The notes: generated by a model not told the origin, from the sequence alone. Counted from the stretch's first letter, positions 13,700-21,161 are shown. The stretch is DNA of 24,473 bases from Bacteroidales bacterium UBA4230 (GCA_002395605.1 DGXO01000055.1:14653-39125), one strand, 5' to 3'. Program-made: numbers and translations.

Positions 13700-14458
13700 A
13701 TGATGAAAAAAGCATTTCATATCGTCCTGTCGGCACTTCTTCTCTCCTGCTTCGCGTTTGACGCGGGGGCTCAGAGTCACGTCCAGAAGGCAATGCAGGC
13801 GGCAAAGGACCAGCGCGAGGCTTTAAACCGCGCGCAGGCTATCCGCGAAGGAAGCGAGGCTCCCCAGAGCGGGGAATGGCTTCGCATGAAAGTGGAAAAC
13901 GGAGACACCACCTACTACGACAAACTTCGGCCCGTATGGATAACCACACGCCGGAAGGGGACCTCCGACAAACGCTGGAAAGACTACTACAAGCTGGTTT
14001 ACCGCTTTGCGCGCGTGTATCCTTATGCCGAAGCCGCCGGCCCCATTGTGCAAAAGGCCGACAGCGTGATCAAGGCCAACAACATGAACTCCGTCAAGAA
14101 GGACCGCTACATAAAGGATGTCCAGAAACAGCTTTTCAAGAGCTACGAGGGCATATTCCGCAAGATGACCATCTATGACGGCGCCCTCATGATGAAGCTC
14201 ATAGACCGAGAAACCGGAATGTCTTCCTATGAAATAATAAAGGAATACAAGAACGGTATTGCCGCGGGCTTCTGGCAGGGCGTTGCCAAATTCTTCGAAA
14301 ACGACCTCAAGAGCACCTACGACCCCACAGGGGCCGATGCCGACACCGAACTCCTGGTCCAGGCTTGGAAGGCAGGGGAGTTCCCCGCCCTCTACTGGTC
14401 CGTCTTCTGGGAAGACCCTCCCGTGGCCGAAATCGGCGAGATAAAACTGGATAGATAG
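13700..14458 (+). CDS. DUF4294 family exported protein
   Basis: This is a 252-residue protein with a signal peptide (KKAFHIVLSALLLSCFAF, cut probably after AGA), so it is periplasmic or surface-exposed. The body is charged and mostly helical, with KDYYKLVYRFARVYPYAEAA near 95-115 and MTIYDGALMMKLIDRETG near 156-173, which fit DUF4294, a Bacteroidota family of unknown function. Starts at 13700 and 13703 are both possible. A longer frame from 13541 would cover lpxH and the repeats and is rejected. It is the last gene before the ribosomal cluster resumes. Confidence 0.8.
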   Translation: MMKKAFHIVLSALLLSCFAFDAGAQSHVQKAMQAAKDQREALNRAQAIREGSEAPQSGEWLRMKVENGDTTYYDKLRPVWITTRRKGTSDKRWKDYYKLVYRFARVYPYAEAAGPIVQKADSVIKANNMNSVKKDRYIKDVQKQLFKSYEGIFRKMTIYDGALMMKLIDRETGMSSYEIIKEYKNGIAAGFWQGVAKFFENDLKSTYDPTGADADTELLVQAWKAGEFPALYWSVFWEDPPVAEIGEIKLDR

Positions 14459-14572
14459 AAATTGTCGAAAACTGAAGGAACTTTTTTTTATCACATATCG
14501 TAAAGCGCTGATAATTCTTCAGTTAAGTATCAAAAATCGCGGTAGAAAATATTGAAAAAATCTTCAAAACAA

Positions 14573-14603
14573 TTTGGAGATTCGGATTTTTTTTGTAACT
14601 TTG
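14573..14603 (+). promoter_or_regulatory. Promoter of the rplP-rpoA ribosomal cluster
   Basis: TTTG at 14573-14576, 19 nt, TAACTTTG at 14596-14603: an exact consensus. It restarts ribosomal gene transcription after the inserted block. Confidence 0.88.
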
Positions 14604-14691
14604 CAATCCCGAAATTGGAGCAAGATGCACCCAACCAGCTGAGTTTCAATAAGTTAGGGACTAGTAAGGAAATTTTAAAAACATTACAGCA
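14604..14691 (+). other. Untranslated leader of rplP
   Basis: About 80 nt between the predicted transcription start and the rplP ATG. No clear stem or known ribosomal-protein binding motif is visible by eye, but the length allows one. A small open frame (14552-14743) crosses it and is judged a shadow. Confidence 0.5.
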
Positions 14692-15114
14692 ATGTTACAG
14701 CCTAAAAGAACAAAATTCAGAAGGGAACAGAAAAACCGCATGAAGGGCAATTCCGGTCGTGGAAACCAGCTCGCATTCGGCTCTTTCGGCCTTAAGAACC
14801 TTGAGAATTGCTGGCTCACAGCCCAGCAGATTGAGGCAGCCCGTCAGGCCATTTCCCGTAGGATGAACCGTGAAGGTCAGATCTGGATCCGTGTCTTCCC
14901 TGTGAAGCCGTTCACCGCCAAACCTCTGGACACCCGTATGGGTAAAGGTAAAGGTGACCCTCAGGGCTTCGTCGCTCCTATCACCCCCGGCCGTATCCTC
15001 TTTGAGGCAGAAGGCGTTTCACTCGCAGTTGCAAAAGAGGCAATGCGTCTTGCAGCCAACAAGCTTCCCGTAGCCACCAAATTCGTGGTCCGCAGGGATT
15101 ATGTAGAAGAATAA
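14692..15114 (+). CDS. rplP: 50S ribosomal protein uL16 (L16)
   Basis: uL16 organises the A-site side of the large subunit and contacts tRNA. The 140 residues start with the diagnostic MLQPKRTKFRREQK and contain GLKNLENCWLTAQQIEAARQAI and VFPVKPFTAKPLDTRMGKGKG; the arginine hydroxylated in some bacteria lies in the following region. In most bacteria this gene follows rpsC directly. Here it is the first gene of a separately promoted cluster, with an A-rich ribosome binding region. Confidence 0.98.
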   Translation: MLQPKRTKFRREQKNRMKGNSGRGNQLAFGSFGLKNLENCWLTAQQIEAARQAISRRMNREGQIWIRVFPVKPFTAKPLDTRMGKGKGDPQGFVAPITPGRILFEAEGVSLAVAKEAMRLAANKLPVATKFVVRRDYVEE

Positions 15115-15132
15115 TTAACGGAGACAAGGAAA

Positions 15133-15330
15133 ATGAAAGTATCTGAAGTACGTGAAATGTCGGTTGCAGATCTTCGCGACCGCATTGAGGTGGAAAAGAG
15201 CAATCTGGACACCATGAAAATCAATCACGCGATCTCTCCGCTGGAGGACACCTCCAAGATTCGCAAGACCCGTCAGGACATCGCTCGCATGATCACCATC
15301 CTGGCCGAAAAAGAAAAACAGCAGAACTAA
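15133..15330 (+). CDS. rpmC: 50S ribosomal protein uL29 (L29)
   Basis: uL29 is a two-helix protein at the tunnel exit beside uL23. The 65 residues open with MKVSEVREMSVADLRDRIEVEKSNL and include ISPLEDTSKIRKTRQDIARM, matching the family. A weak AAGGA precedes the ATG by a few bases. It sits 18 nt after rplP. Confidence 0.96.
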   Translation: MKVSEVREMSVADLRDRIEVEKSNLDTMKINHAISPLEDTSKIRKTRQDIARMITILAEKEKQQN

Positions 15331-15345
15331 TAAAGTAAGATTCGT

Positions 15346-15600
15346 ATGGAAAGAAATCTTCGTAAGGAAAGGGTCGGCATCGTGGTGTCCAACAAGATGG
15401 ACAAGACCATCGTTGTTGCCGTTGAAACTCACGAGAAGCACCCCATCTACGGCAAGTTCGTAAAGAAGACCACCAAGTTCGTGGCCCAGGATGAAAAGAA
15501 CGAGTGCTCCGAGGGCGATACCGTCCGCATCATGGAAACCCGTCCCCTCTCAAAAACCAAGAGGTGGAGATTAGTTGAAATCGTAGAAAAAGTCAAGTAA
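15346..15600 (+). CDS. rpsQ: 30S ribosomal protein uS17 (S17)
   Basis: uS17 is a primary 16S rRNA binder of OB fold in the 30S body. The 84 residues show RKERVGIVVSNKMDKTIVVAVE, HPIYGKFVKKTTKF and GDTVRIMETRPLSKTKRWRLVEI, all diagnostic. The stop is 2 nt before rplN, so the pair is probably coupled. Confidence 0.98.
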   Translation: MERNLRKERVGIVVSNKMDKTIVVAVETHEKHPIYGKFVKKTTKFVAQDEKNECSEGDTVRIMETRPLSKTKRWRLVEIVEKVK

Positions 15601-15602
15601 TT

Positions 15603-15968
15603 ATGATACAGCAGGAATCACGTTTAACGGTTGCCGACAACAGCGGTGCTAAGGAAGTCCTCTGCATCCGCGTTCTGGGCGGTACCCGCCATCGTTATGC
15701 TACAATCGGCGAGACCATCGTCGTGACCGTGAAGAGCGCCATCCCCGGTGGCGACGTCAAGAAAGGCACCGTCACCAAGGCCGTGGTCGTTCGCACCAAG
15801 AAGGAAATCCGTCGCGCAGACGGCTCTTATATCCGTTTCGACGAAAACGCTTGCGTTCTTCTCAATGGCGCAGGTGAACTTCGTGGAACCCGTATCTTCG
15901 GCCCTGTGGCCCGCGAGCTCCGCGAAAACTACATGAAGATTGTTTCACTGGCACCGGAGGTCCTTTAA
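15603..15968 (+). CDS. rplN: 50S ribosomal protein uL14 (L14)
   Basis: uL14 forms part of the intersubunit surface and is the docking site for ribosome silencing factor RsfS. All 121 residues are present: MIQQESRLTVADNSGAKEV, the VKSAIPGGDVKKG loop, and the C-terminal GTRIFGPVARELRE. No leader separates it from rpsQ beyond two bases. Confidence 0.98.
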   Translation: MIQQESRLTVADNSGAKEVLCIRVLGGTRHRYATIGETIVVTVKSAIPGGDVKKGTVTKAVVVRTKKEIRRADGSYIRFDENACVLLNGAGELRGTRIFGPVARELRENYMKIVSLAPEVL

Positions 15969-15981
15969 CCCGTAAGAGAGT

Positions 15982-16296
15982 ATGAAAAAGTTCAACATCA
16001 AGAAAGGCGATACCGTGTATATCAATGCCGGTAACGACAAAGGCAAAACCGGAAAGGTCCTCGAGGTCATCCGTGAGAAGGACCGTGTCATCGTAGAGGG
16101 CGTGAACATGGTGTCAAAGCACACTAAGCCCAATTCCAAGAACCCTCAGGGCGGTATTGTAAAACAGGAAGCAGGCATCCACATTTCCAACGTCAACCTT
16201 ATGGACGCAGCTGGCAAGCCCACTCGCGTAGCCCACAAGGAAGTGGACGGAAAGAAGGTTCGCATTGCTAAAACAACCGGAGTGGAGATTAAGTAA
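15982..16296 (+). CDS. rplX: 50S ribosomal protein uL24 (L24)
   Basis: uL24 starts large-subunit assembly and lies near the tunnel exit. The 104 residues have the KOW motif (KKGDTVYINAGNDKGKTGKV, residues 7-26) and GVNMVSKHTKPNSKNPQGGI, which fit bacterial L24. It is followed after 2 nt by rplE. In E. coli the rplX-rplE junction carries the S8 repression site; no equivalent stem is evident here. Confidence 0.97.
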   Translation: MKKFNIKKGDTVYINAGNDKGKTGKVLEVIREKDRVIVEGVNMVSKHTKPNSKNPQGGIVKQEAGIHISNVNLMDAAGKPTRVAHKEVDGKKVRIAKTTGVEIK

Positions 16297-16298
16297 TT

Positions 16299-16898
16299 AT
16301 GGCAAAGAAAGCAGCAAAACCCGCAGAAGCCCAGGCGCTTCCTAAGGGATATACCCCGGACCTCAAGAAGGTCTACAAAGAGGAGATCGTTCCCGCTCTC
16401 GTAAAGCAGTTCTCCTACACCACCGTAATGCAGGTTCCCAGGCTTGTCAAGATTACCCTCAATGAAGGTGTGGGTGACGCTACCCAGGACAAGAAGATGG
16501 TAGAGGAAGCCGCAGAGGAACTCTCAATCATCGCCGGACAGAAGGCAGTCATCACTTCCTCCCGCAAGGATATCTCCAACTTCAAGCTCCGTAAGGGCAT
16601 GCCCATCGGCGCAAAGGTTACCCTGCGTGACGTCAGGATGTACGAATTCCTGGAGCGCCTCATCCGTGTGGCCCTCCCTCGTATCCGCGACTTCAACGGT
16701 ATCTCCGAGAAAATGGACGGTCAGGGCAACTACACCCTCGGCATCAAGGAGCAGATCATCTTCCCTGAAATCGAGATCGACAAGAACCCCCGCATCCACG
16801 GCGTGGAGATTACATTTGTGACCACTGCAAAGACTGACGAAGAAGCTCACGCTCTCCTGAAGGCTTTCGGTCTTCCTTTCAAGAAACACAATAACTAA
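16299..16898 (+). CDS. rplE: 50S ribosomal protein uL5 (L5)
   Basis: uL5 binds 5S rRNA and contacts P-site tRNA in the central protuberance. The protein has 199 residues; the first 18 (rich in Lys, Ala and Pro) are an extension before the conserved core, which usually gives about 180. Core motifs are VPRLVKITLNEGVGDA, KPLRKG-like FKLRKGMPIGAKVTLR, RIRDFNGIS and GIKEQIIFPEI. The ATG at 16299 is the only one near the expected position. Confidence 0.97.
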   Translation: MAKKAAKPAEAQALPKGYTPDLKKVYKEEIVPALVKQFSYTTVMQVPRLVKITLNEGVGDATQDKKMVEEAAEELSIIAGQKAVITSSRKDISNFKLRKGMPIGAKVTLRDVRMYEFLERLIRVALPRIRDFNGISEKMDGQGNYTLGIKEQIIFPEIEIDKNPRIHGVEITFVTTAKTDEEAHALLKAFGLPFKKHNN

Positions 16899-16907
16899 GA
16901 TAACAGC

Positions 16908-17177
16908 ATGGCAAAAGAATCAATGAAAGCTCGCGAGGTAAAACGCGCGAAATTAGTTGCAAAGTACGCTGCTAAGAGGGCTGCCCTCAAAGAGGCCGGC
17001 GATTACGCCGCCCTTGACAAGCTCCCCAAGAATGCAAGCCCCGTACGTCTCCACAACCGTTGCTCTCTCACCGGCCGTCCCAAGGGTTACATGCGCGACT
17101 TCGGCCTCAGCCGTATCCAGTTCCGCGAAATGGCCTCCCAGGGCCTCCTCCCCGGTGTCAAGAAGGCAAGTTGGTAG
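16908..17177 (+). CDS. rpsN: 30S ribosomal protein uS14 (S14), zinc-free form
   Basis: uS14 helps to assemble the 30S head. The 89-residue length and the motif RCSLTGRPKGYMRDFGLSRIQFRE identify the long form, which lacks the two CxxC pairs of the short zinc-binding form; only one cysteine is present. A 77-nt gap with a hairpin separates it from rpsH, a wide gap for this half of the cluster. Confidence 0.97.
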   Translation: MAKESMKAREVKRAKLVAKYAAKRAALKEAGDYAALDKLPKNASPVRLHNRCSLTGRPKGYMRDFGLSRIQFREMASQGLLPGVKKASW

Positions 17178-17217
17178 TATTACCTAATTATTATTTATAA
17201 ACAACAATCGGATATCG

Positions 17218-17233
17218 GGCGCGAAAAAGCGCC
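17218..17233 (+). other. Hairpin before rpsH
   Basis: GGCGC, loop GAAAAA, GCGCC in the rpsN-rpsH gap, with AT-rich DNA on both sides. There is no T-tract, so it is not an intrinsic terminator on the plus strand. A regulatory or RNA-processing role is possible but not shown. Confidence 0.45.
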
Positions 17234-17254
17234 GGTCCACAAAAAGACAAAAAA

Positions 17255-17650
17255 ATGACTGATCCTATTGCAGATTTCCTGACCAGAATCCGTAACGCCT
17301 ATTCCGCTGGTAAGAAGGTGGTTGAAATCCCTGCTTCCAACATCAAGCTGGCTATCACCAAGATTCTGTTCGAGAAAGGTTACATCCTCAGCTACAAGCT
17401 CGTTGAGGGTACTCCTTTCAACACTATCAAAATCGCTCTGAAGTATCACCCCCAGACCAAGGCTGCCGCAATCAAGAGCATTGTGCGCGTTAGCACCCCC
17501 GGCCTGAGGAAGTACGCCGATGTCGCCAACATGCCCCGCGTTCTCAATGGCCTGGGCATCGCCATCCTCTCCACTTCAAAGGGCGTTATCACCGACAAAG
17601 AAGCCAAGGAGCTTAACGTAGGCGGTGAGGTTATTTGCTATGTTTACTAA
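17255..17650 (+). CDS. rpsH: 30S ribosomal protein uS8 (S8)
   Basis: uS8 is a primary binder of the 16S rRNA central domain and in E. coli represses the spc operon. The 131 residues start MTDPIADFLTRIRNAYSAGKK and end with the conserved ILSTSKGVITDKEAKELNVGGEV. It is preceded by the longest leader among its immediate neighbours, which includes the hairpin at 17218-17233. Confidence 0.98.
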   Translation: MTDPIADFLTRIRNAYSAGKKVVEIPASNIKLAITKILFEKGYILSYKLVEGTPFNTIKIALKYHPQTKAAAIKSIVRVSTPGLRKYADVANMPRVLNGLGIAILSTSKGVITDKEAKELNVGGEVICYVY

Positions 17651-17664
17651 TCGAATCTAACGTT

Positions 17665-18225
17665 ATGTCAAGAATCGGAAAATTACCTGTAGTCCTTCCC
17701 GCCGGTGTCAAGGCTGAACTCCTTGACGGCAACGTAGTGAAGGTGAAAGGCCCTCTCGGTGAGTTGTGTCAGAAAGTTGACGCAGACATCAAAGTCACCA
17801 TTGAGGGAAATGAAATCAAGTTCGAGCGCCCCAGTGACCTCCCTCGCTTCCGCTCCATGCACGGCCTTTACCGCGCTCTTGTCCACAATATGGTAGTGGG
17901 CGTCAGCGAAGGCTTCACCATCAAGCAGGAGTTTGTCGGCGTAGGTTACCGTGTAGTTGCACAGGGCCAGCTCCTCACAATGTCCCTTGGCTATTCCCAC
18001 GACATCCAGCTCATGCTTCCCGCAGAAGTTTCCGCCGAAACTCCCCAGGTCCGCAAAGGTGAGAACCCCATTCTTATCCTCAAGAGCCGCGACAAGCAGC
18101 TGGTTGGCCAGGTAGCAGCCAAAATCCGTTCATTCCGCCGTCCTGAGCCTTACAAGGGCAAGGGTATCAAGTTCGCCGGTGAGCAGCTCCGCCGCAAGGC
18201 CGGAAAAACCGCTTCGGCTAAATAA
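17665..18225 (+). CDS. rplF: 50S ribosomal protein uL6 (L6)
   Basis: uL6 lies near the factor-binding site of the large subunit. The start is the ATG at 17665 (MSRIGKLPVVLPAGV); a 10-residue longer frame from 17635 would begin inside rpsH and lacks family similarity. The resulting 186 residues contain GVSEGFTIKQEFVGVGYR and the C-terminal signature EPYKGKGIKFAGEQLRRKAGK. Confidence 0.97.
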   Translation: MSRIGKLPVVLPAGVKAELLDGNVVKVKGPLGELCQKVDADIKVTIEGNEIKFERPSDLPRFRSMHGLYRALVHNMVVGVSEGFTIKQEFVGVGYRVVAQGQLLTMSLGYSHDIQLMLPAEVSAETPQVRKGENPILILKSRDKQLVGQVAAKIRSFRRPEPYKGKGIKFAGEQLRRKAGKTASAK

Positions 18226-18232
18226 TAATCAT

Positions 18233-18238
18233 AGGAGG
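18233..18238 (+). promoter_or_regulatory. Shine-Dalgarno site of rplR
   Basis: A perfect AGGAGG 8 nt before the rplR ATG, in the 21-nt gap after rplF. Confidence 0.8.
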
Positions 18239-18246
18239 AAAGAATT

Positions 18247-18609
18247 ATGGCACTCAACAGAATTGAAAGAAGAAGAAGGATTCATTACAGGATCCGCAAG
18301 CATGTCAATGGCACCGCAGAGCGTCCCCGTATGGTTGTGTTCCGCTCCAACAAGCAGATCTACGTCCAGGTCGTCAACGACCTCGAGGGCAAGACCCTTG
18401 TGGCTGCCGCCTCCAATGACAAGGCTCTTGCAGCCCAGACAAAGGGTAAGAGCGGAATCGAAGCCGCAGCCATCGTCGGAAAGGCTATCGCAGAGCGCGC
18501 TCTTGCAGCCGGTATCTCCCAGGTCTGCTTCGACCGCGGAGGTTACCTTTTCCATGGCAGGGTAAAATCACTCGCAGACGCTGCCCGTGAAGGCGGCCTC
18601 GCATTCTAA
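18247..18609 (+). CDS. rplR: 50S ribosomal protein uL18 (L18)
   Basis: uL18 brings 5S rRNA to the large subunit together with uL5. The 120 residues begin with the basic RIERRRRIHYRIRKHVNG and include RPRMVVFRSNKQIYVQVV and the terminal CFDRGGYLFHGRVKSLADAAREGG, all typical. Translation start is set by a perfect Shine-Dalgarno site. Confidence 0.98.
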   Translation: MALNRIERRRRIHYRIRKHVNGTAERPRMVVFRSNKQIYVQVVNDLEGKTLVAAASNDKALAAQTKGKSGIEAAAIVGKAIAERALAAGISQVCFDRGGYLFHGRVKSLADAAREGGLAF

Positions 18610-18623
18610 TAACAGAGACTACT

Positions 18624-19142
18624 ATGGCAAATTCAAACGTAAAAAGAGTTAAGACCTCTGACCTTGAGCTCAAGGACAGACTGGTAGCCATCAACCGTGT
18701 TACCAAGGTCACCAAGGGTGGTCGTCACTTCCGTTTTGCCGCTATCGTCGTCGTCGGCGATGAAAACGGTGTCGTAGGTTACGGTCTCGGTAAGGCAAAC
18801 GAGGTTACCGCCGCTATCGCAAAGGGCGTTGAGGATGCAAAGAAGAACCTTGTGAAGGTTCCCGTCATCAACACCACCATTCCCCACGAGCAAATTTCAC
18901 GCTTCGGCGGCGCAGAAGTATTCATGAAACCCGCTGCTCCCGGTACCGGTGTCAAGGCCGGTGGCGCTATGCGCGCCGTCTTCGAGAGCGCTGGTATCCA
19001 GAACGTGCTTGCAAAGAGCAAGGGTTCATCCAACCCTCACAACCTGGTCAAAGCCACCATCGCAGCTCTCACCGAGATGCGTGACGCTTACACCGTGGCT
19101 GGTCTTCGCGGCATTCCCATGAGCAAAGTTTTTAACGGTTAA
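18624..19142 (+). CDS. rpsE: 30S ribosomal protein uS5 (S5)
   Basis: uS5 lies at the mRNA entry channel and influences decoding accuracy; changes in its N-terminal loop give spectinomycin resistance. The 172 residues contain LKDRLVAINRVTKVTKGGRHF, the spectinomycin-loop region near residue 30, and GVKAGGAMRAVFESAGIQNVLAKS. No Shine-Dalgarno site is evident before the ATG. Confidence 0.98.
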   Translation: MANSNVKRVKTSDLELKDRLVAINRVTKVTKGGRHFRFAAIVVVGDENGVVGYGLGKANEVTAAIAKGVEDAKKNLVKVPVINTTIPHEQISRFGGAEVFMKPAAPGTGVKAGGAMRAVFESAGIQNVLAKSKGSSNPHNLVKATIAALTEMRDAYTVAGLRGIPMSKVFNG

Positions 19143-19155
19143 TACTAGAGAGACT

Positions 19156-19338
19156 ATGGCAAAGCTTAAGATTACCCAGGTCCGCTCCAAGAATGGAGAG
19201 ACCAAGCGTCAGATCGCTAACCTCAAGACTCTCGGTATCCGCAGGATGCACCAGACCGTTGTCGTAGAGGATACCCCTATCACCAGGGGCATGCTTGAGA
19301 AGGTCCAGCATCTGGTTTCTTATGAAGTAATTGACTAA
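19156..19338 (+). CDS. rpmD: 50S ribosomal protein uL30 (L30)
   Basis: This is a small 60-residue protein of the large subunit, absent from some bacteria. The sequence MAKLKITQVRSKNG, the LGIRRMHQTVVVEDTP segment and the MLEKVQHLVSYEV end match bacterial L30. It is 13 nt after rpsE and 14 nt before rplO. Confidence 0.96.
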   Translation: MAKLKITQVRSKNGETKRQIANLKTLGIRRMHQTVVVEDTPITRGMLEKVQHLVSYEVID

Positions 19339-19339
19339 G

Positions 19340-19345
19340 AGGAGG
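19340..19345 (+). promoter_or_regulatory. Shine-Dalgarno site of rplO
   Basis: A perfect AGGAGG 7 nt before the rplO ATG, starting right after the rpmD stop codon. Confidence 0.8.
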
Positions 19346-19352
19346 ATTAGAG

Positions 19353-19802
19353 ATGAAACTTGAAAATCTGAAGCCCGCAAAGGGCGCAACCCATAACAGC
19401 AAGCGCGTTGGCCGCGGCCAGGGTTCCGGTAAAGGTGGCACCGCCACCCGTGGTACCAAGGGTGCACAGGCACGTGCCGGCTATGAGCACAAGATTGGTT
19501 TCGAAGGTGGCCAGATGCCTATGCAGAGGCGTCTTCCCAAGTTCGGCTTCAAGAACCCTACCCGTGTAGCCTACAAGGGTGTCAACGTTTCCACAATTCA
19601 GGCCCTCAGCGAAAAGCTGGGCATCGCCGAATTCGACGTCGAGACTTTCATCAGCGCAGGTATCGCCTCCAAGGGAGAACTTGTAAAGGTGCTTGGCAAC
19701 GGTGAAATCACCGCTAAGGTAGAGGTTAAGGCAAACGCTTTCTCCAAGAGCGCCATCGAGAAAATCGAGGCCGCCGGCGGAAAGGCAACCGTAATCGAAT
19801 AA
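19353..19802 (+). CDS. rplO: 50S ribosomal protein uL15 (L15)
   Basis: uL15 is a late-assembly protein with a long extension into 23S rRNA. The 149 residues start with MKLENLKPAKGATHNSKRVG, followed by the glycine- and basic-rich extension (GRGQGSGKGGTATRG) and GGQMPMQRRLPKFGF. The final IEKIEAAGGKATVIE is family-typical. secY follows after 12 nt. Confidence 0.98.
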   Translation: MKLENLKPAKGATHNSKRVGRGQGSGKGGTATRGTKGAQARAGYEHKIGFEGGQMPMQRRLPKFGFKNPTRVAYKGVNVSTIQALSEKLGIAEFDVETFISAGIASKGELVKVLGNGEITAKVEVKANAFSKSAIEKIEAAGGKATVIE

Positions 19803-19814
19803 TTCCCAGTCACA

Positions 19815-21134
19815 ATGAAGAAGTTTATTGAGACAATTCGAAACATTTACAACATCGAAGAACTGCGCAAGCGGATAGGTTACACTATCCTGCTTGTGCT
19901 GGTTTACCGTCTGGGCAGCTTCATTCTCCTTCCCGGTCTGGACCCCGAGGTCCTCAAGGGTGGTATTGCAGGTACCCAGGAAGGCCTCGTAGGACTTCTC
20001 AACATGTTCTCCGGCGGCGCCTTCGGTAACGCCAGTATCTTCGCTCTCGGTGTGATGCCCTACATTTCGGCATCCATCGTGGTCCAGCTCCTCGGCATGT
20101 TCGTTCCCGCCTTCCGCAAAATGCAGATGGAAGGAGAGAGCGGCCGAAGGAAGATGAACCAGATCACCCGCTACCTCACCGTGGCCATTCTCGCCATCCA
20201 GGGCCCTGCCTATGTTGCCGGCATGATTCCCGCAGCAGCCCGCACCGTCACCTGGAGCCCCTTCATGTTCAACCTGGTTTCCACCATCATCCTGATGGCC
20301 GGTTCCATGTTCGTAATGTGGCTCGGCGAGCGCATCACAGACCGCGGTATCGGTAACGGTATCTCCCTTATCATCATGATCGGTATCGTTGCCCGCCTTC
20401 CTTACGCCCTCTTCGCAGAGGCTGCACAGAAGTTCACCGGCAACGGTGTCGGCGGTCCCCTCATGTTCGTTGTTGAAATGGTAGTATGGGTGCTCGTCAT
20501 CCTCGCCGCCATCGCACTCGTACAGGCAGTCCGCAGGGTGCCCGTGCAGTATGCAAAGCGTGTCATCGGCAACAAGCAGTACGGCGGTGTGCGTCAGTAC
20601 ATCCCCCTCAAGATCAATGCTGCCGGCGTTATGCCTATCATCTTCGCACAGGCCCTCATGATGTTCCCTATGCTGCTTGGCCGCTATGACGCCACCCGTG
20701 GCATCGCAGCCGCCTTCTCCAGCTACACTTCCGTCTGGTACAATATCGTATTCGGCCTCCTCGTCATCATCTTCACCTACTTCTACACCGCCGTCACCGT
20801 GAACCCCACCATGATGGCCGAAGACATGAAGAAGAACGGCGGCTTCATCCCCGGCGTAAAGCCCGGCAAGAAGACTGCCGAATACCTTGACAGCATTATG
20901 ACCAAAGTGACCCTCCCGGGCTCCATCTTCCTGGCCATCATCGCCTGTCTGCCGGCCCTGGCAAACGTGATGGGTGTGAACAATCAGTTCGCCTCCTTCT
21001 TCGGCGGCACCTCGCTGCTGATCATGGTTGGCGTAATCCTGGATACCCTCCAGCAGATTGAGAGCTACCTTCTCATGCGCCACTACGACGGACTTATGAA
21101 AACCGGCCGCCTCACCGGCAGGTCCGGAATGTAA
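19815..21134 (+). CDS. secY: Protein translocase channel subunit SecY
   Basis: SecY forms the protein-conducting channel of the inner membrane. The 439 residues give ten hydrophobic helices. Landmarks are the N-terminal ELRKRIGYTILLVLVYRLGSFI, the plug and helix 2 region GGAFGNASIFALGVMPYISASIVVQLL, helix 4-5 GERITDRGIGNGISLIIM, and the C-terminal loop EDMKKNGGFIPGVKPGKKTAEYLD that binds ribosome and SecA. A 578-codon open frame on the minus strand is its shadow. Confidence 0.99.
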   Translation: MKKFIETIRNIYNIEELRKRIGYTILLVLVYRLGSFILLPGLDPEVLKGGIAGTQEGLVGLLNMFSGGAFGNASIFALGVMPYISASIVVQLLGMFVPAFRKMQMEGESGRRKMNQITRYLTVAILAIQGPAYVAGMIPAAARTVTWSPFMFNLVSTIILMAGSMFVMWLGERITDRGIGNGISLIIMIGIVARLPYALFAEAAQKFTGNGVGGPLMFVVEMVVWVLVILAAIALVQAVRRVPVQYAKRVIGNKQYGGVRQYIPLKINAAGVMPIIFAQALMMFPMLLGRYDATRGIAAAFSSYTSVWYNIVFGLLVIIFTYFYTAVTVNPTMMAEDMKKNGGFIPGVKPGKKTAEYLDSIMTKVTLPGSIFLAIIACLPALANVMGVNNQFASFFGGTSLLIMVGVILDTLQQIESYLLMRHYDGLMKTGRLTGRSGM

Positions 21135-21161
21135 TTTTTGAATGTACTATCGAAGTTCGAT

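Noticed and set aside
14470..14524. Inverted repeat AACTGAAG...CTTCAGTT after the DUF4294 gene as a terminator
   Set aside because: The loop is about 40 nt and no T-tract follows the second arm; too weak to call.
3723..14691. Inserted block as a prophage, integrative element or defence island
   Set aside because: No integrase, transposase, phage or defence gene; the genes are housekeeping and phylum-typical envelope genes with composition like the flanks, except for one orphan.
14552..14743. 63-codon frame upstream of rplP as a leader peptide
   Set aside because: It covers the promoter itself, starts before the predicted transcription start, and runs into rplP out of frame.
19347..21083. 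Minus-strand open frame of 578 codons opposite rplO and secY
   Set aside because: The His, Glu, Asp and Gly-rich product is typical of the antisense of GC-rich biased codons; secY and rplO on the plus strand are certain.
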